Of a stretch of 64,000 nt of DNA, positions 53,033-61,823 are shown one piece after another. Position numbers and translations under genes: made by a program. Every line of letters begins with the position of its first letter. Within the stretch, counting starts at the first letter, position 1. The notes beneath the pieces are model-generated. The model saw only the letters and a list, made by a program, of their open reading frames with translations. It was not told the DNA's origin and searched no databases. Origin of the DNA: Rheinheimera hassiensis (GTDB taxonomy: Bacteria; Pseudomonadota; Gammaproteobacteria; Enterobacterales; Alteromonadaceae); assembly GCF_022436675.1 (NCBI RefSeq), contig NZ_JAKUJZ010000001.1, forward strand, positions 1 to 64,000. Reading direction: 5' to 3'.

Positions 53033-53668
53033 CTAGCCTCCCCAGGCTTGTTTTACTTTGTCCAGATTAAGTGCCAGCCATTGCAGCGCAATGACACTGG
53101 CAGCATTATCAATTTTTTGCTCAGTCAACAGTTGCATTGCTAAGGTGCGCGGCACCACATGCACTTTAATATCTTCATGCTCTTCAGCGAGGCCAAAAAC
53201 ACCCGCTTGTACCGGCTGCGTGATGCGGCCTAAAAACAATTGAATACGTTCGGTAGTGCCCCCCGGGCTGGATAAGTAGCTAAGCATAGGCCAAAGTTCG
53301 TCGATTGTTAACCCTGCTTCTTCCTGAGCTTCACGTTTTGCTACCTGTTCAGCACTCTCGCCGGGCTCAATCATACCGGCAACCGCCTCAAGCAGCCAGG
53401 GGCTATGGCTGCTCGCTGCAGCACCGACACGAATTTGCTCAATTAATACCAGCTCATCCGTTTGGGCATTGTAAGGCAACACTACAACTGCATGGCCGCG
53501 CTCAAATATTTCACGCACAATAGGCCCGCTCCAACTGCCATTAAACAACTTGTGACGTAAGGTGTAACGTTCTAAGCGGAAGAAACCCTGAAAAACCGTG
53601 GTTTTGTCGAGAATTTCCAGATCCTGATGGCCAAATGAAGGATACTGGCCAGAGTTGAATTTAGACAT
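53033..53668 (-). CDS. nudF: ADP-ribose pyrophosphatase
   Basis: A 211-residue Nudix hydrolase. The Nudix box is present as GMIEPGESAEQVAKREAQEE (G-x5-E-x7-RE-x2-EE pattern). It cleaves ADP-ribose to AMP and ribose phosphate. The start ATG 53668 is chosen; a GTG four codons upstream is possible. It is divergent from tolC, as in many gammaproteobacteria, and first of the nudF-yqiB-cpdA-yqiA-parE run. Confidence 0.9.
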   Translation of the reverse strand: MSKFNSGQYPSFGHQDLEILDKTTVFQGFFRLERYTLRHKLFNGSWSGPIVREIFERGHAVVVLPYNAQTDELVLIEQIRVGAAASSHSPWLLEAVAGMIEPGESAEQVAKREAQEEAGLTIDELWPMLSYLSSPGGTTERIQLFLGRITQPVQAGVFGLAEEHEDIKVHVVPRTLAMQLLTEQKIDNAASVIALQWLALNLDKVKQAWGG

Positions 53669-53787
53669 GACTGCACTCACATTCTGTTACACTCTTGCGT
53701 GTAACTTTACGGTTTAATGATTACTTAGTTTACAGTAACAGAGTATTATTCGTGCAGTTTCCTTTTAGTTGGCCAGGATTGGTAAAA

Positions 53788-55083
53788 ATGAAAAAAACCT
53801 TAATAAGCACCTTATTAGCTTCCACTTTCGGTTTGCTAAGCTTGCAAACCACTGCAGCAGATCTGCAGGAAATTTATCAGCTGGCCGTACAAAAAGATCC
53901 TACGGTATTACGCGCCGCAGCCACCCGCGATGCAGCCGCACTGAGTATTGATGTCTCGCGTGCAGCGTTATTGCCTAGCGTTACTGCCACTGCCGGTTTT
54001 GGCCGTCGCGATCAAACAAGTCGTAGTTTTGATGGCCCGAATACCACTTCTGCCAGCATTAATTTAGACCAAACACTGTTCAACTGGGGAGACTGGAAAC
54101 GTTTATCCAGGGCTGAGCAGGTTGCATTGCAAGTACAGACAGTTTATGACAGTGAAATGCAAAACCTGATTGTGCGGGTAACCGATGCTTACTTCAATGT
54201 TTTAGGCGCATCTGACGATTTGGGCTTTGCCCAAGCAGAAAAACGGGCCATTGAGCGCCAGTTAGAACAAACTAAACAGCGCTTTGCTGTTGGCTTAACG
54301 GCTATTACCGACGTACATGAAGCACAGGCGCAGTACGACAGTGCAGTAGCACGCGAAATAGCTGCAGAAAACGAGCTGGAAAATACCCGCGAGTTTCTGC
54401 GCGAAATAACCGGCCAATACCATGACGATTTAGCCCAGCTAAACACTGATAAATTTGCCCCAGGTGCACCATCACCTTCACTGGTGCAAGATTGGGTTAC
54501 TCTGGCTCAAGACTATAACCTTGTACTGAAAAGCCAGCGAGTGTTGCTGGATATCGCGGATAAAGATATTGACCTGGCCCGTGCCGGCCACTACCCAACG
54601 TTGGGGCTAACTGCGACTTTGGGTACTGAGAAAGCATCAGGCTTTGATCGTGGAGACAGCAGCAACATAGGTATTAACCTGAACGTACCTATTTACAGCG
54701 GTGGTGGTGTATCAGCCGGGGTAGAAGTCGCTAAAGCTAACTATGTTGAAGTAGGCCAGACTCTGGAACTGAATCACCGTGCAGTTATCCGCCAGGTTCG
54801 CGTGTCGTTTAACGGCGTAAATGCACAGATTTCGTCTATTCGTGCGCTAGAGCAGGCCGTAGTATCAGCAGAGAGTGCATTAAATGCCACTGAAGCAGGT
54901 TTTGAAGTAGGTACACGTACTATAGTTGACGTACTGCAAAGTACCCGTAACCTGTTTGAAGCGCGGCGTAATTTATCAGGTGCCCGTTATGCTTATATCG
55001 TTACCATGCTGCAATTAAAACAAGCTGCAGGTAACCTGTCTGAGCAAGATTTAGCAGCAGTTAACCAAGCTCTTACTAACTAA
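53788..55083 (+). CDS. tolC: Outer-membrane efflux channel TolC
   Basis: A 431-residue protein from ATG 53788 (preceded by AGGA) with signal peptide MKKTLISTLLASTFGLLSL. The two structurally repeated halves of the outer-membrane factor family are visible: NLDQTLFNWGDWKRLSRAEQ, then NLNVPIYSGGGVSAGVEVA. The beta-barrel and long alpha-helical hairpins are expected. It forms the exit duct for type I secretion and drug-efflux pumps. It ends with its own terminator. Confidence 0.95.
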   Translation: MKKTLISTLLASTFGLLSLQTTAADLQEIYQLAVQKDPTVLRAAATRDAAALSIDVSRAALLPSVTATAGFGRRDQTSRSFDGPNTTSASINLDQTLFNWGDWKRLSRAEQVALQVQTVYDSEMQNLIVRVTDAYFNVLGASDDLGFAQAEKRAIERQLEQTKQRFAVGLTAITDVHEAQAQYDSAVAREIAAENELENTREFLREITGQYHDDLAQLNTDKFAPGAPSPSLVQDWVTLAQDYNLVLKSQRVLLDIADKDIDLARAGHYPTLGLTATLGTEKASGFDRGDSSNIGINLNVPIYSGGGVSAGVEVAKANYVEVGQTLELNHRAVIRQVRVSFNGVNAQISSIRALEQAVVSAESALNATEAGFEVGTRTIVDVLQSTRNLFEARRNLSGARYAYIVTMLQLKQAAGNLSEQDLAAVNQALTN

Positions 55084-55091
55084 TCTGATCC

Positions 55092-55117
55092 AGGTTCACC
55101 GCACCTGCGGTGAACCT
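55092..55117 (+). terminator. Terminator of tolC
   Basis: AGGTTCACCGC and its exact complement with a very short loop, followed by a pyrimidine-rich tract with few T. Confidence 0.7.
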
Positions 55118-55189
55118 CTTACCAGTTTTCACTATTCCCTCCGTCATTTTTCGTTACAATAGCGCATTATTTTTTGTTGAGGATATGGC

Positions 55190-56122
55190 GTGGTTCAGGC
55201 CCCAAAATTTAACTGGCGTTTTTTGCTACCGCAGTACTGGCTTATCTGGTCAGGCGCAGCCTTGTTATGGCTACTTAGCTGGTTACCTTACCGGCTGTTG
55301 ATGGTTTTGGGGTCAGGCTTTGGCCACGTACTGTTTAAAGTGCTTAAATCCCGCCGTAAGGTGGCACTGCGCAATATTGAATTATGCTTCCCTCAGATGC
55401 CTGCAAGTGAGCAACAAGCACTGGTAAAACGAAATTTTGCTGAAACCGGCAGAGCGCTGTTTGATACCGTGATTGGCTGGTGGTGGCCGCAATGGCGCAT
55501 ACGCCGCATTGCCCACTTTAAGGGTTACGAGCATATCGCTGCCGCGCGGGCTGAAGGTAAAGGAGTGCTATTACTTGCCCCCCATGTACTGCACCTGGAA
55601 GGTGTATGCCGGGCTTTTGGCCTGACCCACCCCAGTATTGGTTTTTACCGGCCCCATAATAACCCCTTGCTGGATTACCTGACGTACCACGGCCGCAGCA
55701 AAAGCAATAAATACATGATAGGCAAACGCGATGTAAAAGGCTTGATCCGGGCACTGAATCAGGGTGAAGTGTGCTTCTACCTGCCGGATCAGGACTATGG
55801 CCGCACCAAGGCCGAATTTGTGCCCTTTTTTGCGGTTAAAGATACGGCATCAACCACCGGTACGTTACTATTTGCCAATGCCGCCAACTGTGCTGTAATA
55901 CCGGTCATTACCCGTCGCCTGCCTGGCAGCCAGGGTTATGAAATAGAAGTACAGCCAAAGCTGGCCCCGTTTCCAACCGGCGATGACAAAGCAGATGTGA
56001 CACGGGTAAACCAATGGGTAGAGCAGGTGGTGCTGCGCGCACCTGAGCAGTATATGTGGTTACACCGGCGCTTTAAAACCCGGCCGGATCCTGACGCACC
56101 GTCATTGTATAAAGGAAGCTGA
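55190..56122 (+). CDS. Lipid A acyltransferase (LpxL/LpxM family)
   Basis: A 310-residue membrane-anchored acyltransferase with GTG start. The N-terminal hydrophobic anchor is followed by LCFPQM, the HVLHLEG (H-x4-E) active-site motif, GFYRPHNNPLLD, and LPDQDYG, all typical of LpxL/LpxM/HtrB. It adds a secondary acyl chain to lipid A in the inner membrane. The TcpQ-domain gene starts 3 bases after its stop, so the two are co-transcribed. Confidence 0.9.
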   Translation: MVQAPKFNWRFLLPQYWLIWSGAALLWLLSWLPYRLLMVLGSGFGHVLFKVLKSRRKVALRNIELCFPQMPASEQQALVKRNFAETGRALFDTVIGWWWPQWRIRRIAHFKGYEHIAAARAEGKGVLLLAPHVLHLEGVCRAFGLTHPSIGFYRPHNNPLLDYLTYHGRSKSNKYMIGKRDVKGLIRALNQGEVCFYLPDQDYGRTKAEFVPFFAVKDTASTTGTLLFANAANCAVIPVITRRLPGSQGYEIEVQPKLAPFPTGDDKADVTRVNQWVEQVVLRAPEQYMWLHRRFKTRPDPDAPSLYKGS

Positions 56123-56125
56123 ATT

Positions 56126-56713
56126 ATGTGGTTCTGGTTTCGTAGTATAGTGTTGCTGCTGGTTTTAGGTAGCCTCGGCTATTTTTTAATGACCAAACCA
56201 GATTTCTTTATCCGTAAAGATTCTGTTAATCAGGCGGCCGACGGTTTCAGCCAGTTTTACAGCAAAATCCGTGGTTCTATTGCCGATGGTGCCAGAGAAT
56301 TATCTAAGTTTAAGTTAGACCTGCCCGACACCAGCGACAAATTGTCACTACAGTTACAACAGCGCGCTAAAGTGGTGGTACCGGGTGTGCCTAACTGGCG
56401 CGGCCAGGTGATTGACCGTCGGTTTCGTGAAGGCGATACCGTTAAAACCAAGCTAGCCGAATATGCCAGAGCTGAGAACATAGAGTTATTCTGGACGCTG
56501 CCACGCGACTATGTGGTAAAGCAGTATTTTCAGGTCGATAGCAGCCTGATTGATACCGTGTATCAGGTAGCGCAGGCAATAGCACCGGATTTTCATTCAC
56601 CGGTAATCAGCTTTTACTGCCCGCGTGAGCGTGCTGCCGTTATTACCGATAAAACCAATGAGTACCTTACTGAGTACTGTATCCCTGCCAATACTAAACC
56701 TAAGACTGACTAA
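56126..56713 (+). CDS. TcpQ C-terminal-domain protein
   Basis: A 195-residue protein with an N-terminal membrane segment (about 3-22), a linker and a domain from about residue 85: WRGQVIDRRFREGDTVKTKL, then IELFWTLPRDYVVKQYF. This matches the TcpQ-like domain, related to the secretin-associated pilotin or STN fold, seen in pilus and cell-envelope proteins. It should be periplasmic, anchored in the inner membrane. It is co-transcribed with the lipid A acyltransferase; the functional link is unclear. It overlaps the glnE end by 14 bases from the other strand. Confidence 0.7.
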   Translation: MWFWFRSIVLLLVLGSLGYFLMTKPDFFIRKDSVNQAADGFSQFYSKIRGSIADGARELSKFKLDLPDTSDKLSLQLQQRAKVVVPGVPNWRGQVIDRRFREGDTVKTKLAEYARAENIELFWTLPRDYVVKQYFQVDSSLIDTVYQVAQAIAPDFHSPVISFYCPRERAAVITDKTNEYLTEYCIPANTKPKTD

Positions 56714-59510
56714 ACAACTGCCGCCAGCTTTGCTCTACCACTTGCTTTGCCTGCGTCAGGCTGTCTTGCTCTGGCAACTTCGCCGGAGCCAGCGTCTGGC
56801 GATGGCCGGCACCACGCAATAACTGATAAGCCTGTTGCAACTCCTGCACTTGTTGCGGTTGTAATAAACCGCAGTCTGCTGCGGCATCCAGAATGCGGAT
56901 ATTGTCACTGTAGCGATATAATTGCGCGTGCTTCGCGGCATAACCCAACACCAGATACTGACTAATAAACTCCAGATCAACGATACCACCGGCGCTGTGT
57001 TTCGGATCTGCCGTTGCCACGCCATGATGCTGGCGCAGCTTTTCACGCATCTGTAGCACTTCGTCACGCAGTGTAGCCAGATCGCGTGGCTGGCTTATTA
57101 TCTGCTGGCGGATATGTTCAAACCGCTGACGTATCGTGGCGCTGCCATAAATGGCACGTGCCCGCACCAGCGCCTGATGTTCCCAGGTCCAGGCCTCCTG
57201 CTGCATATACTCAGCGTAAGTTTGAATATGGATCGCCAGTAAACCCGAGTTCCCTGATGGCCGCAGCCGGGTATCTATGTCATATAACACGCCACTATTC
57301 GTGCGGGTAGTACACAAGTGCAGCACCCGCTGTACCAGCTTCAAATAAAACTGCCGTGAATCAATAGCCCGCTCACCCGACGTAGGCTGCTGTGTATCAC
57401 ACTGGTGCACAAACACCAGATCCAGATCCGAACCATAACCCAGCTCCAGCCCGCCCAATTTGCCGTAGGCAATAACAGCAAAGCCTTTATCGCCTTCCGC
57501 CAGACCTGCTGGCACACCATAACGTTCAGTCATCTGCTGCCAGGCCAGCTCTACTACCTGCGCCAGCAGTACTTCTGCCAGCCAGGTCAGATGATCGCTG
57601 ACTTTCATCAGCGGCAGCACGCCGCTGATATCAGCCGCAGCAATGCGCAGTTGTTGCGCCTGCTTATACTGGCGTAATGTTTCCATTAACAGCTCCAGAT
57701 CATCAGACGGCACCCGCAGCATATGCTGGCGCAAACGGTCCTGATAATCAGCCTGAGTAGCAATCTGGTATAGCTGTGCCGGATCGATCAGTTCGTCCAG
57801 CAGCATCGGATAGCGCGATAAATGCTCTGCCAGCCAGCCACTCTGGGTACATAACAGCACCAATTGTTGCAGCGCTGCGGGGTTTTCAAACAGCAGCTCA
57901 AGGTAGGCGGTGCGGGTAACAATCTGGCGAAATACACTTAATACCCGGCTTAGCACCGTTGGCGACGATTGTTGCTGTTGCAGCATATGCAGCAACAGCG
58001 GAACAAGTTTGGCCAGAAAATCGCGGCCGCGCGGGCCGACACTGCGTTTTTGGCAATCCTGTTTAAATTGCTGCAGCTGGTTAATCAGTTCGGTAGCATC
58101 GGGCGCCGTTAACCATTCCAATTGAGTAGCAAGTTCTTCTGCCGGTTGTTCACTGTCCCAGATCAGCCGGCCCAGAGTAATTTCCTGCTGCTCCAGCTCT
58201 TCACCGTTATCAATAACCAACTTAAATTGCTGATGCACTCTGGCCATTGCCGTGTCGATTTGTTGCTGCAGTTGAGCCCAGTTATCTAACCCTAACGACA
58301 CTAACAGCTGGGCTTGCGCCAGCTCGTCTTGTGGTAAGGTTTGGGTTTGCTGATCATCAATACCCTGCAACGCCTGTTCTACAGTGCGTAGCAGCAGATA
58401 ATCGTCTTGCAGCTCTGTGACCTGTTGCCAGGTTAATACGTCCTCCTCTGCCAGCACCGGCAGAGCCTTTAATAAGGCCGGTTGTTGCATCGCTGGTATC
58501 CGGCCGCCGCGGATTAACTGCAGGGTTTGGACGATAAACTCAACTTCGCGGATGCCACCCACGCCCAGCTTAATATTATTACGCCGGTTCAGACGGCGGT
58601 TTTCCTGCTCAATTTGCTGTTTCATCCGCCGCAGCGATTCAATAGCAGAAAAATCGATATAACGCCGGTAAATAAACGGTTTCAGCAACTGCTGCAATTC
58701 ACTGCTGTGATAGCCGTCGGGGTTGAGGATGCGGGCTTTTAACATGGCGTAGCGCTCCCATTCGCGCCCCTGTTCCTGATAATAATCTTCCATGGCGGCA
58801 AAGCTCAGCACCAGCGGGCCGCTGTCGCCAAAGGGCCGCAGCCGCATATCTACCCGGTAAACAAAGCCATCGGCTGTTACCTGATGCAAAGCAGCGATCA
58901 ATTTTTGCCCCAGCCGGGTAAAAAACTGCTGGTTTTCGCAGCTGCGCCGCCCACCCGACGTTTCACCATTAGCCGGATAGGTAAAAATAAGATCAATATC
59001 TGACGAAAAGTTCAGCTCAGCACCACCCAGCTTACCCATGCCCAACACCAGCAACGGCATAGCATTACCGTGCTCATCCTTTGGTGCACCCCATTGCGTG
59101 CTCAGCTGCTGATAGGCCCAGTGGTAAGCGGCATTAATTAACGTATCGGCCAGTTGCGATACTAACTGCAGGCTACGGGTAACGGTTTGTAATTTCAGCA
59201 TATCCGCAGCAAGAATGCGGCATAGCTGTGCATTACGGCAACGGCGCAGTGCGGCAAAAGCAGCGGCATCATCCAATACTTGCTCTTCAGGCAGTGCCAC
59301 CACCGGCTGCTGCAATGTTTGCATCAGCAACGTGCTGTCGGTCAGCTCGGCCAGCAATGTTGGTTGTTGCTGCAAGGTCCGGCCAATAAAGCTGCTGCCA
59401 CTTATTAACCGGCGCAGTACAGCCTGGGCGTCTGCACTAACATTATCCAGTGCAAACCGGCTTAACATCTGCTCAAGATAACTTTGCAACACTGCTTCCG
59501 TCACTGCCAT
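56700..59510 (-). CDS. glnE: Glutamine synthetase adenylyltransferase/deadenylylase
   Basis: A 936-residue bifunctional protein with two nucleotidyltransferase domains. GMGKLGGAELNFSSDIDLIF in the N-terminal half and YGKLGGLELGYGSDLDLVFV in the C-terminal half contain the paired Asp residues of each active site. It adds and removes AMP on glutamine synthetase in response to PII. It is followed upstream by the CYTH-domain gene on the same strand (the usual ygiF-glnE neighbourhood). Confidence 0.95.
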   Translation of the reverse strand: MAVTEAVLQSYLEQMLSRFALDNVSADAQAVLRRLISGSSFIGRTLQQQPTLLAELTDSTLLMQTLQQPVVALPEEQVLDDAAAFAALRRCRNAQLCRILAADMLKLQTVTRSLQLVSQLADTLINAAYHWAYQQLSTQWGAPKDEHGNAMPLLVLGMGKLGGAELNFSSDIDLIFTYPANGETSGGRRSCENQQFFTRLGQKLIAALHQVTADGFVYRVDMRLRPFGDSGPLVLSFAAMEDYYQEQGREWERYAMLKARILNPDGYHSSELQQLLKPFIYRRYIDFSAIESLRRMKQQIEQENRRLNRRNNIKLGVGGIREVEFIVQTLQLIRGGRIPAMQQPALLKALPVLAEEDVLTWQQVTELQDDYLLLRTVEQALQGIDDQQTQTLPQDELAQAQLLVSLGLDNWAQLQQQIDTAMARVHQQFKLVIDNGEELEQQEITLGRLIWDSEQPAEELATQLEWLTAPDATELINQLQQFKQDCQKRSVGPRGRDFLAKLVPLLLHMLQQQQSSPTVLSRVLSVFRQIVTRTAYLELLFENPAALQQLVLLCTQSGWLAEHLSRYPMLLDELIDPAQLYQIATQADYQDRLRQHMLRVPSDDLELLMETLRQYKQAQQLRIAAADISGVLPLMKVSDHLTWLAEVLLAQVVELAWQQMTERYGVPAGLAEGDKGFAVIAYGKLGGLELGYGSDLDLVFVHQCDTQQPTSGERAIDSRQFYLKLVQRVLHLCTTRTNSGVLYDIDTRLRPSGNSGLLAIHIQTYAEYMQQEAWTWEHQALVRARAIYGSATIRQRFEHIRQQIISQPRDLATLRDEVLQMREKLRQHHGVATADPKHSAGGIVDLEFISQYLVLGYAAKHAQLYRYSDNIRILDAAADCGLLQPQQVQELQQAYQLLRGAGHRQTLAPAKLPEQDSLTQAKQVVEQSWRQLFSQS

Positions 59511-59522
59511 AGCTCTCCCGCT

Positions 59523-60425
59523 TTACGCACTTTGATACAAATATTCAGACACAGCCAGCAGCAACTCATTATAACGGCGCCAGCCAAACACCTTGTCGTC
59601 CTGCAATACGGCGTTGGCCAGAGCAGCAGCTTCTGTGGAGCAGTGCTGCAGTTGTGTCTGCTGAGATAACGACGATGCCAAAGCTGCTAAAGCCTGGCTA
59701 GCCATATTAAGTGCTGTCGCCTGCTGCGTTTTACCATAGCACGCCTCCGCCTGTTGCAGTGCACTGATTTGTGCCAGCACGGTGTTGCCAGAGTGCTGTG
59801 GTAAAGCCAGCGTTTGCTGTGCTCGCAGGCCATATCCCCGTGCAGCTTTACTCTGCCAGCCGGTGCGCAGTGGCAGCTGTTGTAACAAGGTTTTGGCCAG
59901 CGCAAATAACTGCAATGCATTACCGCTAATCAGCTCCAGCTCCAGCTCGGCAATAGCCTCGCTGTGGCTACCAGCACGAATTTCGCCCTGATCATACGCC
60001 AGTTCAACTTCGCTGCCATCGGCACAGCGCAGCAACCAGCTCTGACGAACAAAATCAGTACGGAATAACTCTGTCAGTTGCTGCTGTAGTTGCGGTACAT
60101 CAGTCTGTGTTGGCCAAATTTCTGCCGGAAAAGCATCCAGCTTTGGCACAACACCCTGGCAGGGAACATTGTATTCCGGTCGCATTTGCATAGCGCCGTG
60201 CTGGCTACCTGCCAGCTTAATGGTTTGTTCATAACGCCCCTGCTTTAACCGGCTACGCAGCCCCATATCATGGCGGCGGAACCAGTTGTCGGCAGTATCA
60301 AAATAGGCATTTAATAAGGCGTTATGCTCGCTATGCTGCAGTTCTCCCAGTTGTGGAATTAACTGCACCAAACTGCCAAGCCCAGTGGCTGGCAGCAGAT
60401 ACTTCAGCTCAAGTTCAGTACTCAT
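59523..60425 (-). CDS. CYTH-domain inorganic triphosphatase (YgiF-like)
   Basis: A 300-residue protein with the ELELK (ExExK) signature at the N terminus and further CYTH residues (RLKQGRYEQTIKL, a VELAYDQGEIRAG strand). It hydrolyses triphosphates, mostly inorganic ones. The CHAD domain found in the C-terminal part of E. coli YgiF is mostly absent, which explains the short length. It lies 12 bases upstream of glnE on the same strand, as ygiF does. Confidence 0.85.
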   Translation of the reverse strand: MSTELELKYLLPATGLGSLVQLIPQLGELQHSEHNALLNAYFDTADNWFRRHDMGLRSRLKQGRYEQTIKLAGSQHGAMQMRPEYNVPCQGVVPKLDAFPAEIWPTQTDVPQLQQQLTELFRTDFVRQSWLLRCADGSEVELAYDQGEIRAGSHSEAIAELELELISGNALQLFALAKTLLQQLPLRTGWQSKAARGYGLRAQQTLALPQHSGNTVLAQISALQQAEACYGKTQQATALNMASQALAALASSLSQQTQLQHCSTEAAALANAVLQDDKVFGWRRYNELLLAVSEYLYQSA

Positions 60426-60559
60426 TGGTTACTCTGTACGTCGCACTGACGGCCGGGGGCCGCGCAGCTGCTTTTAACCCTTGTCAATTGCAGCACAACT
60501 CCCTATCATCCAAGATATTGGCTGCAAAGCGGTTTCATTTAAATAAGCTCAGGATACCT

Positions 60560-61159
60560 ATGTTCAGATTAATTAAAAGCACCCTGCTGGTATTATTTTC
60601 AGCCTGGTTGCTGGCTCTTTCAGCTCAAGCCAGTGCGCAAGACAGTTCTAAACCCGCCTTTATCAGTGATGCCTTATTTGTATTTTTGCATTCCGGCCCT
60701 AACAACCAGTACCGTATTATCGGCACCGTCAATGCCGGCCAAAGCGTCACCTTTTTGCAAGAAGACAGCGACACCGGCTACGCTGAAATTCAGGTTGACG
60801 GCAAAACCGGCTGGTTACCGAAAGAACACATTACTTATACACCTGGGCTGGTTACCCAGCTGGAAAACCTCAAAGCAGAATATGCCCAGCATAACGAAAC
60901 AGTGAACGCGCTGGAGCAGCAACGCGATCAGTTAAACAGCCAGCTTAACGAAGCTGTAGCCGAGCGGCAAAAAGCAGTAGAACAACTGGAGCAGGCAAAC
61001 CGCGCTTACGAACAACTTAAAGTACAGCTGGAAAACACTCAGGGCTCTATCTGGGAAAAGCCGATGATTCTGGGTTCATTGATTCTGCTGGCAGGGTTAA
61101 TATTCGGGCTGCTGTTACCGTTATTAATGCCTAAACGCCGTAACAGCGAGCGTTGGTAG
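60560..61159 (+). CDS. SH3-domain membrane protein (YgiM-like, TIGR04211)
   Basis: A 199-residue protein from ATG 60560 (AGGA upstream; the frame opens at 60353 but the earlier part is an antisense overlap with the CYTH gene). A signal peptide, an SH3b domain (residues about 28-95, with LHSGPNNQYRIIGTVNAG), a coiled coil rich in Glu/Gln, and one C-terminal membrane helix match the YgiM family. The function of these cell-envelope proteins is poorly known. Confidence 0.85.
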   Translation: MFRLIKSTLLVLFSAWLLALSAQASAQDSSKPAFISDALFVFLHSGPNNQYRIIGTVNAGQSVTFLQEDSDTGYAEIQVDGKTGWLPKEHITYTPGLVTQLENLKAEYAQHNETVNALEQQRDQLNSQLNEAVAERQKAVEQLEQANRAYEQLKVQLENTQGSIWEKPMILGSLILLAGLIFGLLLPLLMPKRRNSERW

Positions 61160-61184
61160 CTATTGCTGTTTTAATCGGTGTTGT

Positions 61185-61691
61185 TTAGCCCGCCACTGGC
61201 GGGCTGTCTGTTGGTTTTAGCGGTAAACCGCTGTCACTTTTTACCTGCTCTATCACCACATAAGTATGCGTTTGCGCCACACCCGGCAAATCAACAATTA
61301 GTGATAATATGCTGCGATATGCATCCATATTCGGCAGGCGCAGTTTAAGTAAGTAGTCAAACCCACCGGCCACCATATGGCATTCAGCCACCTGCGGAAT
61401 TTGCACTACCGCATCGCGGAATTTGTCGAATACTTCACTGGTGGTTCTGTCCAGCGTAACCTGAATAAAAGCGGCTGTGCCAAAACCCAATCTGGCGGCG
61501 TTTAATCTGGCGCCAAAGCCATCGATATAGCCTTCTTTTTCTAGCCGCTTAACCCTGTCAATACAGGGGCTGGCGCTTAAATTAACCTTTTTCGCCAAAT
61601 CCACATTAGCAATGCGGCCGTCACGCTGCAGCGTATCCAGAATGCTGATATCTATCCGGTCCAGCCCTTTACTTTTTACAGGTGTACTCAT
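61185..61691 (-). CDS. Lrp/AsnC-family regulator, divergent from putA
   Basis: A 168-residue regulator from ATG 61691. The N-terminal helix-turn-helix is clear (LDRIDISILDTLQRDGRIAN, then VNLSASPCIDRVKRLEKEGY), followed by the RAM ligand-binding domain. It stands back to back with putA, with about 130 bases between. Lrp-type regulators next to putA (PutR-like) activate proline catabolism when proline binds, so proline is the likely ligand here. Confidence 0.85.
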   Translation of the reverse strand: MSTPVKSKGLDRIDISILDTLQRDGRIANVDLAKKVNLSASPCIDRVKRLEKEGYIDGFGARLNAARLGFGTAAFIQVTLDRTTSEVFDKFRDAVVQIPQVAECHMVAGGFDYLLKLRLPNMDAYRSILSLIVDLPGVAQTHTYVVIEQVKSDSGLPLKPTDSPPVAG

Positions 61692-61823
61692 GGCAGCAAT
61701 TTTTCTGGTTTTAATTAACAATGGCAGAATTATATAGGGTTAAAGCAGAAAAATAACCACCCTATGCGGCAGACTTTTCACTAGAATGCCGCATTCTCAA
61801 ATCTTGTCAGGAAGCTAACTGCC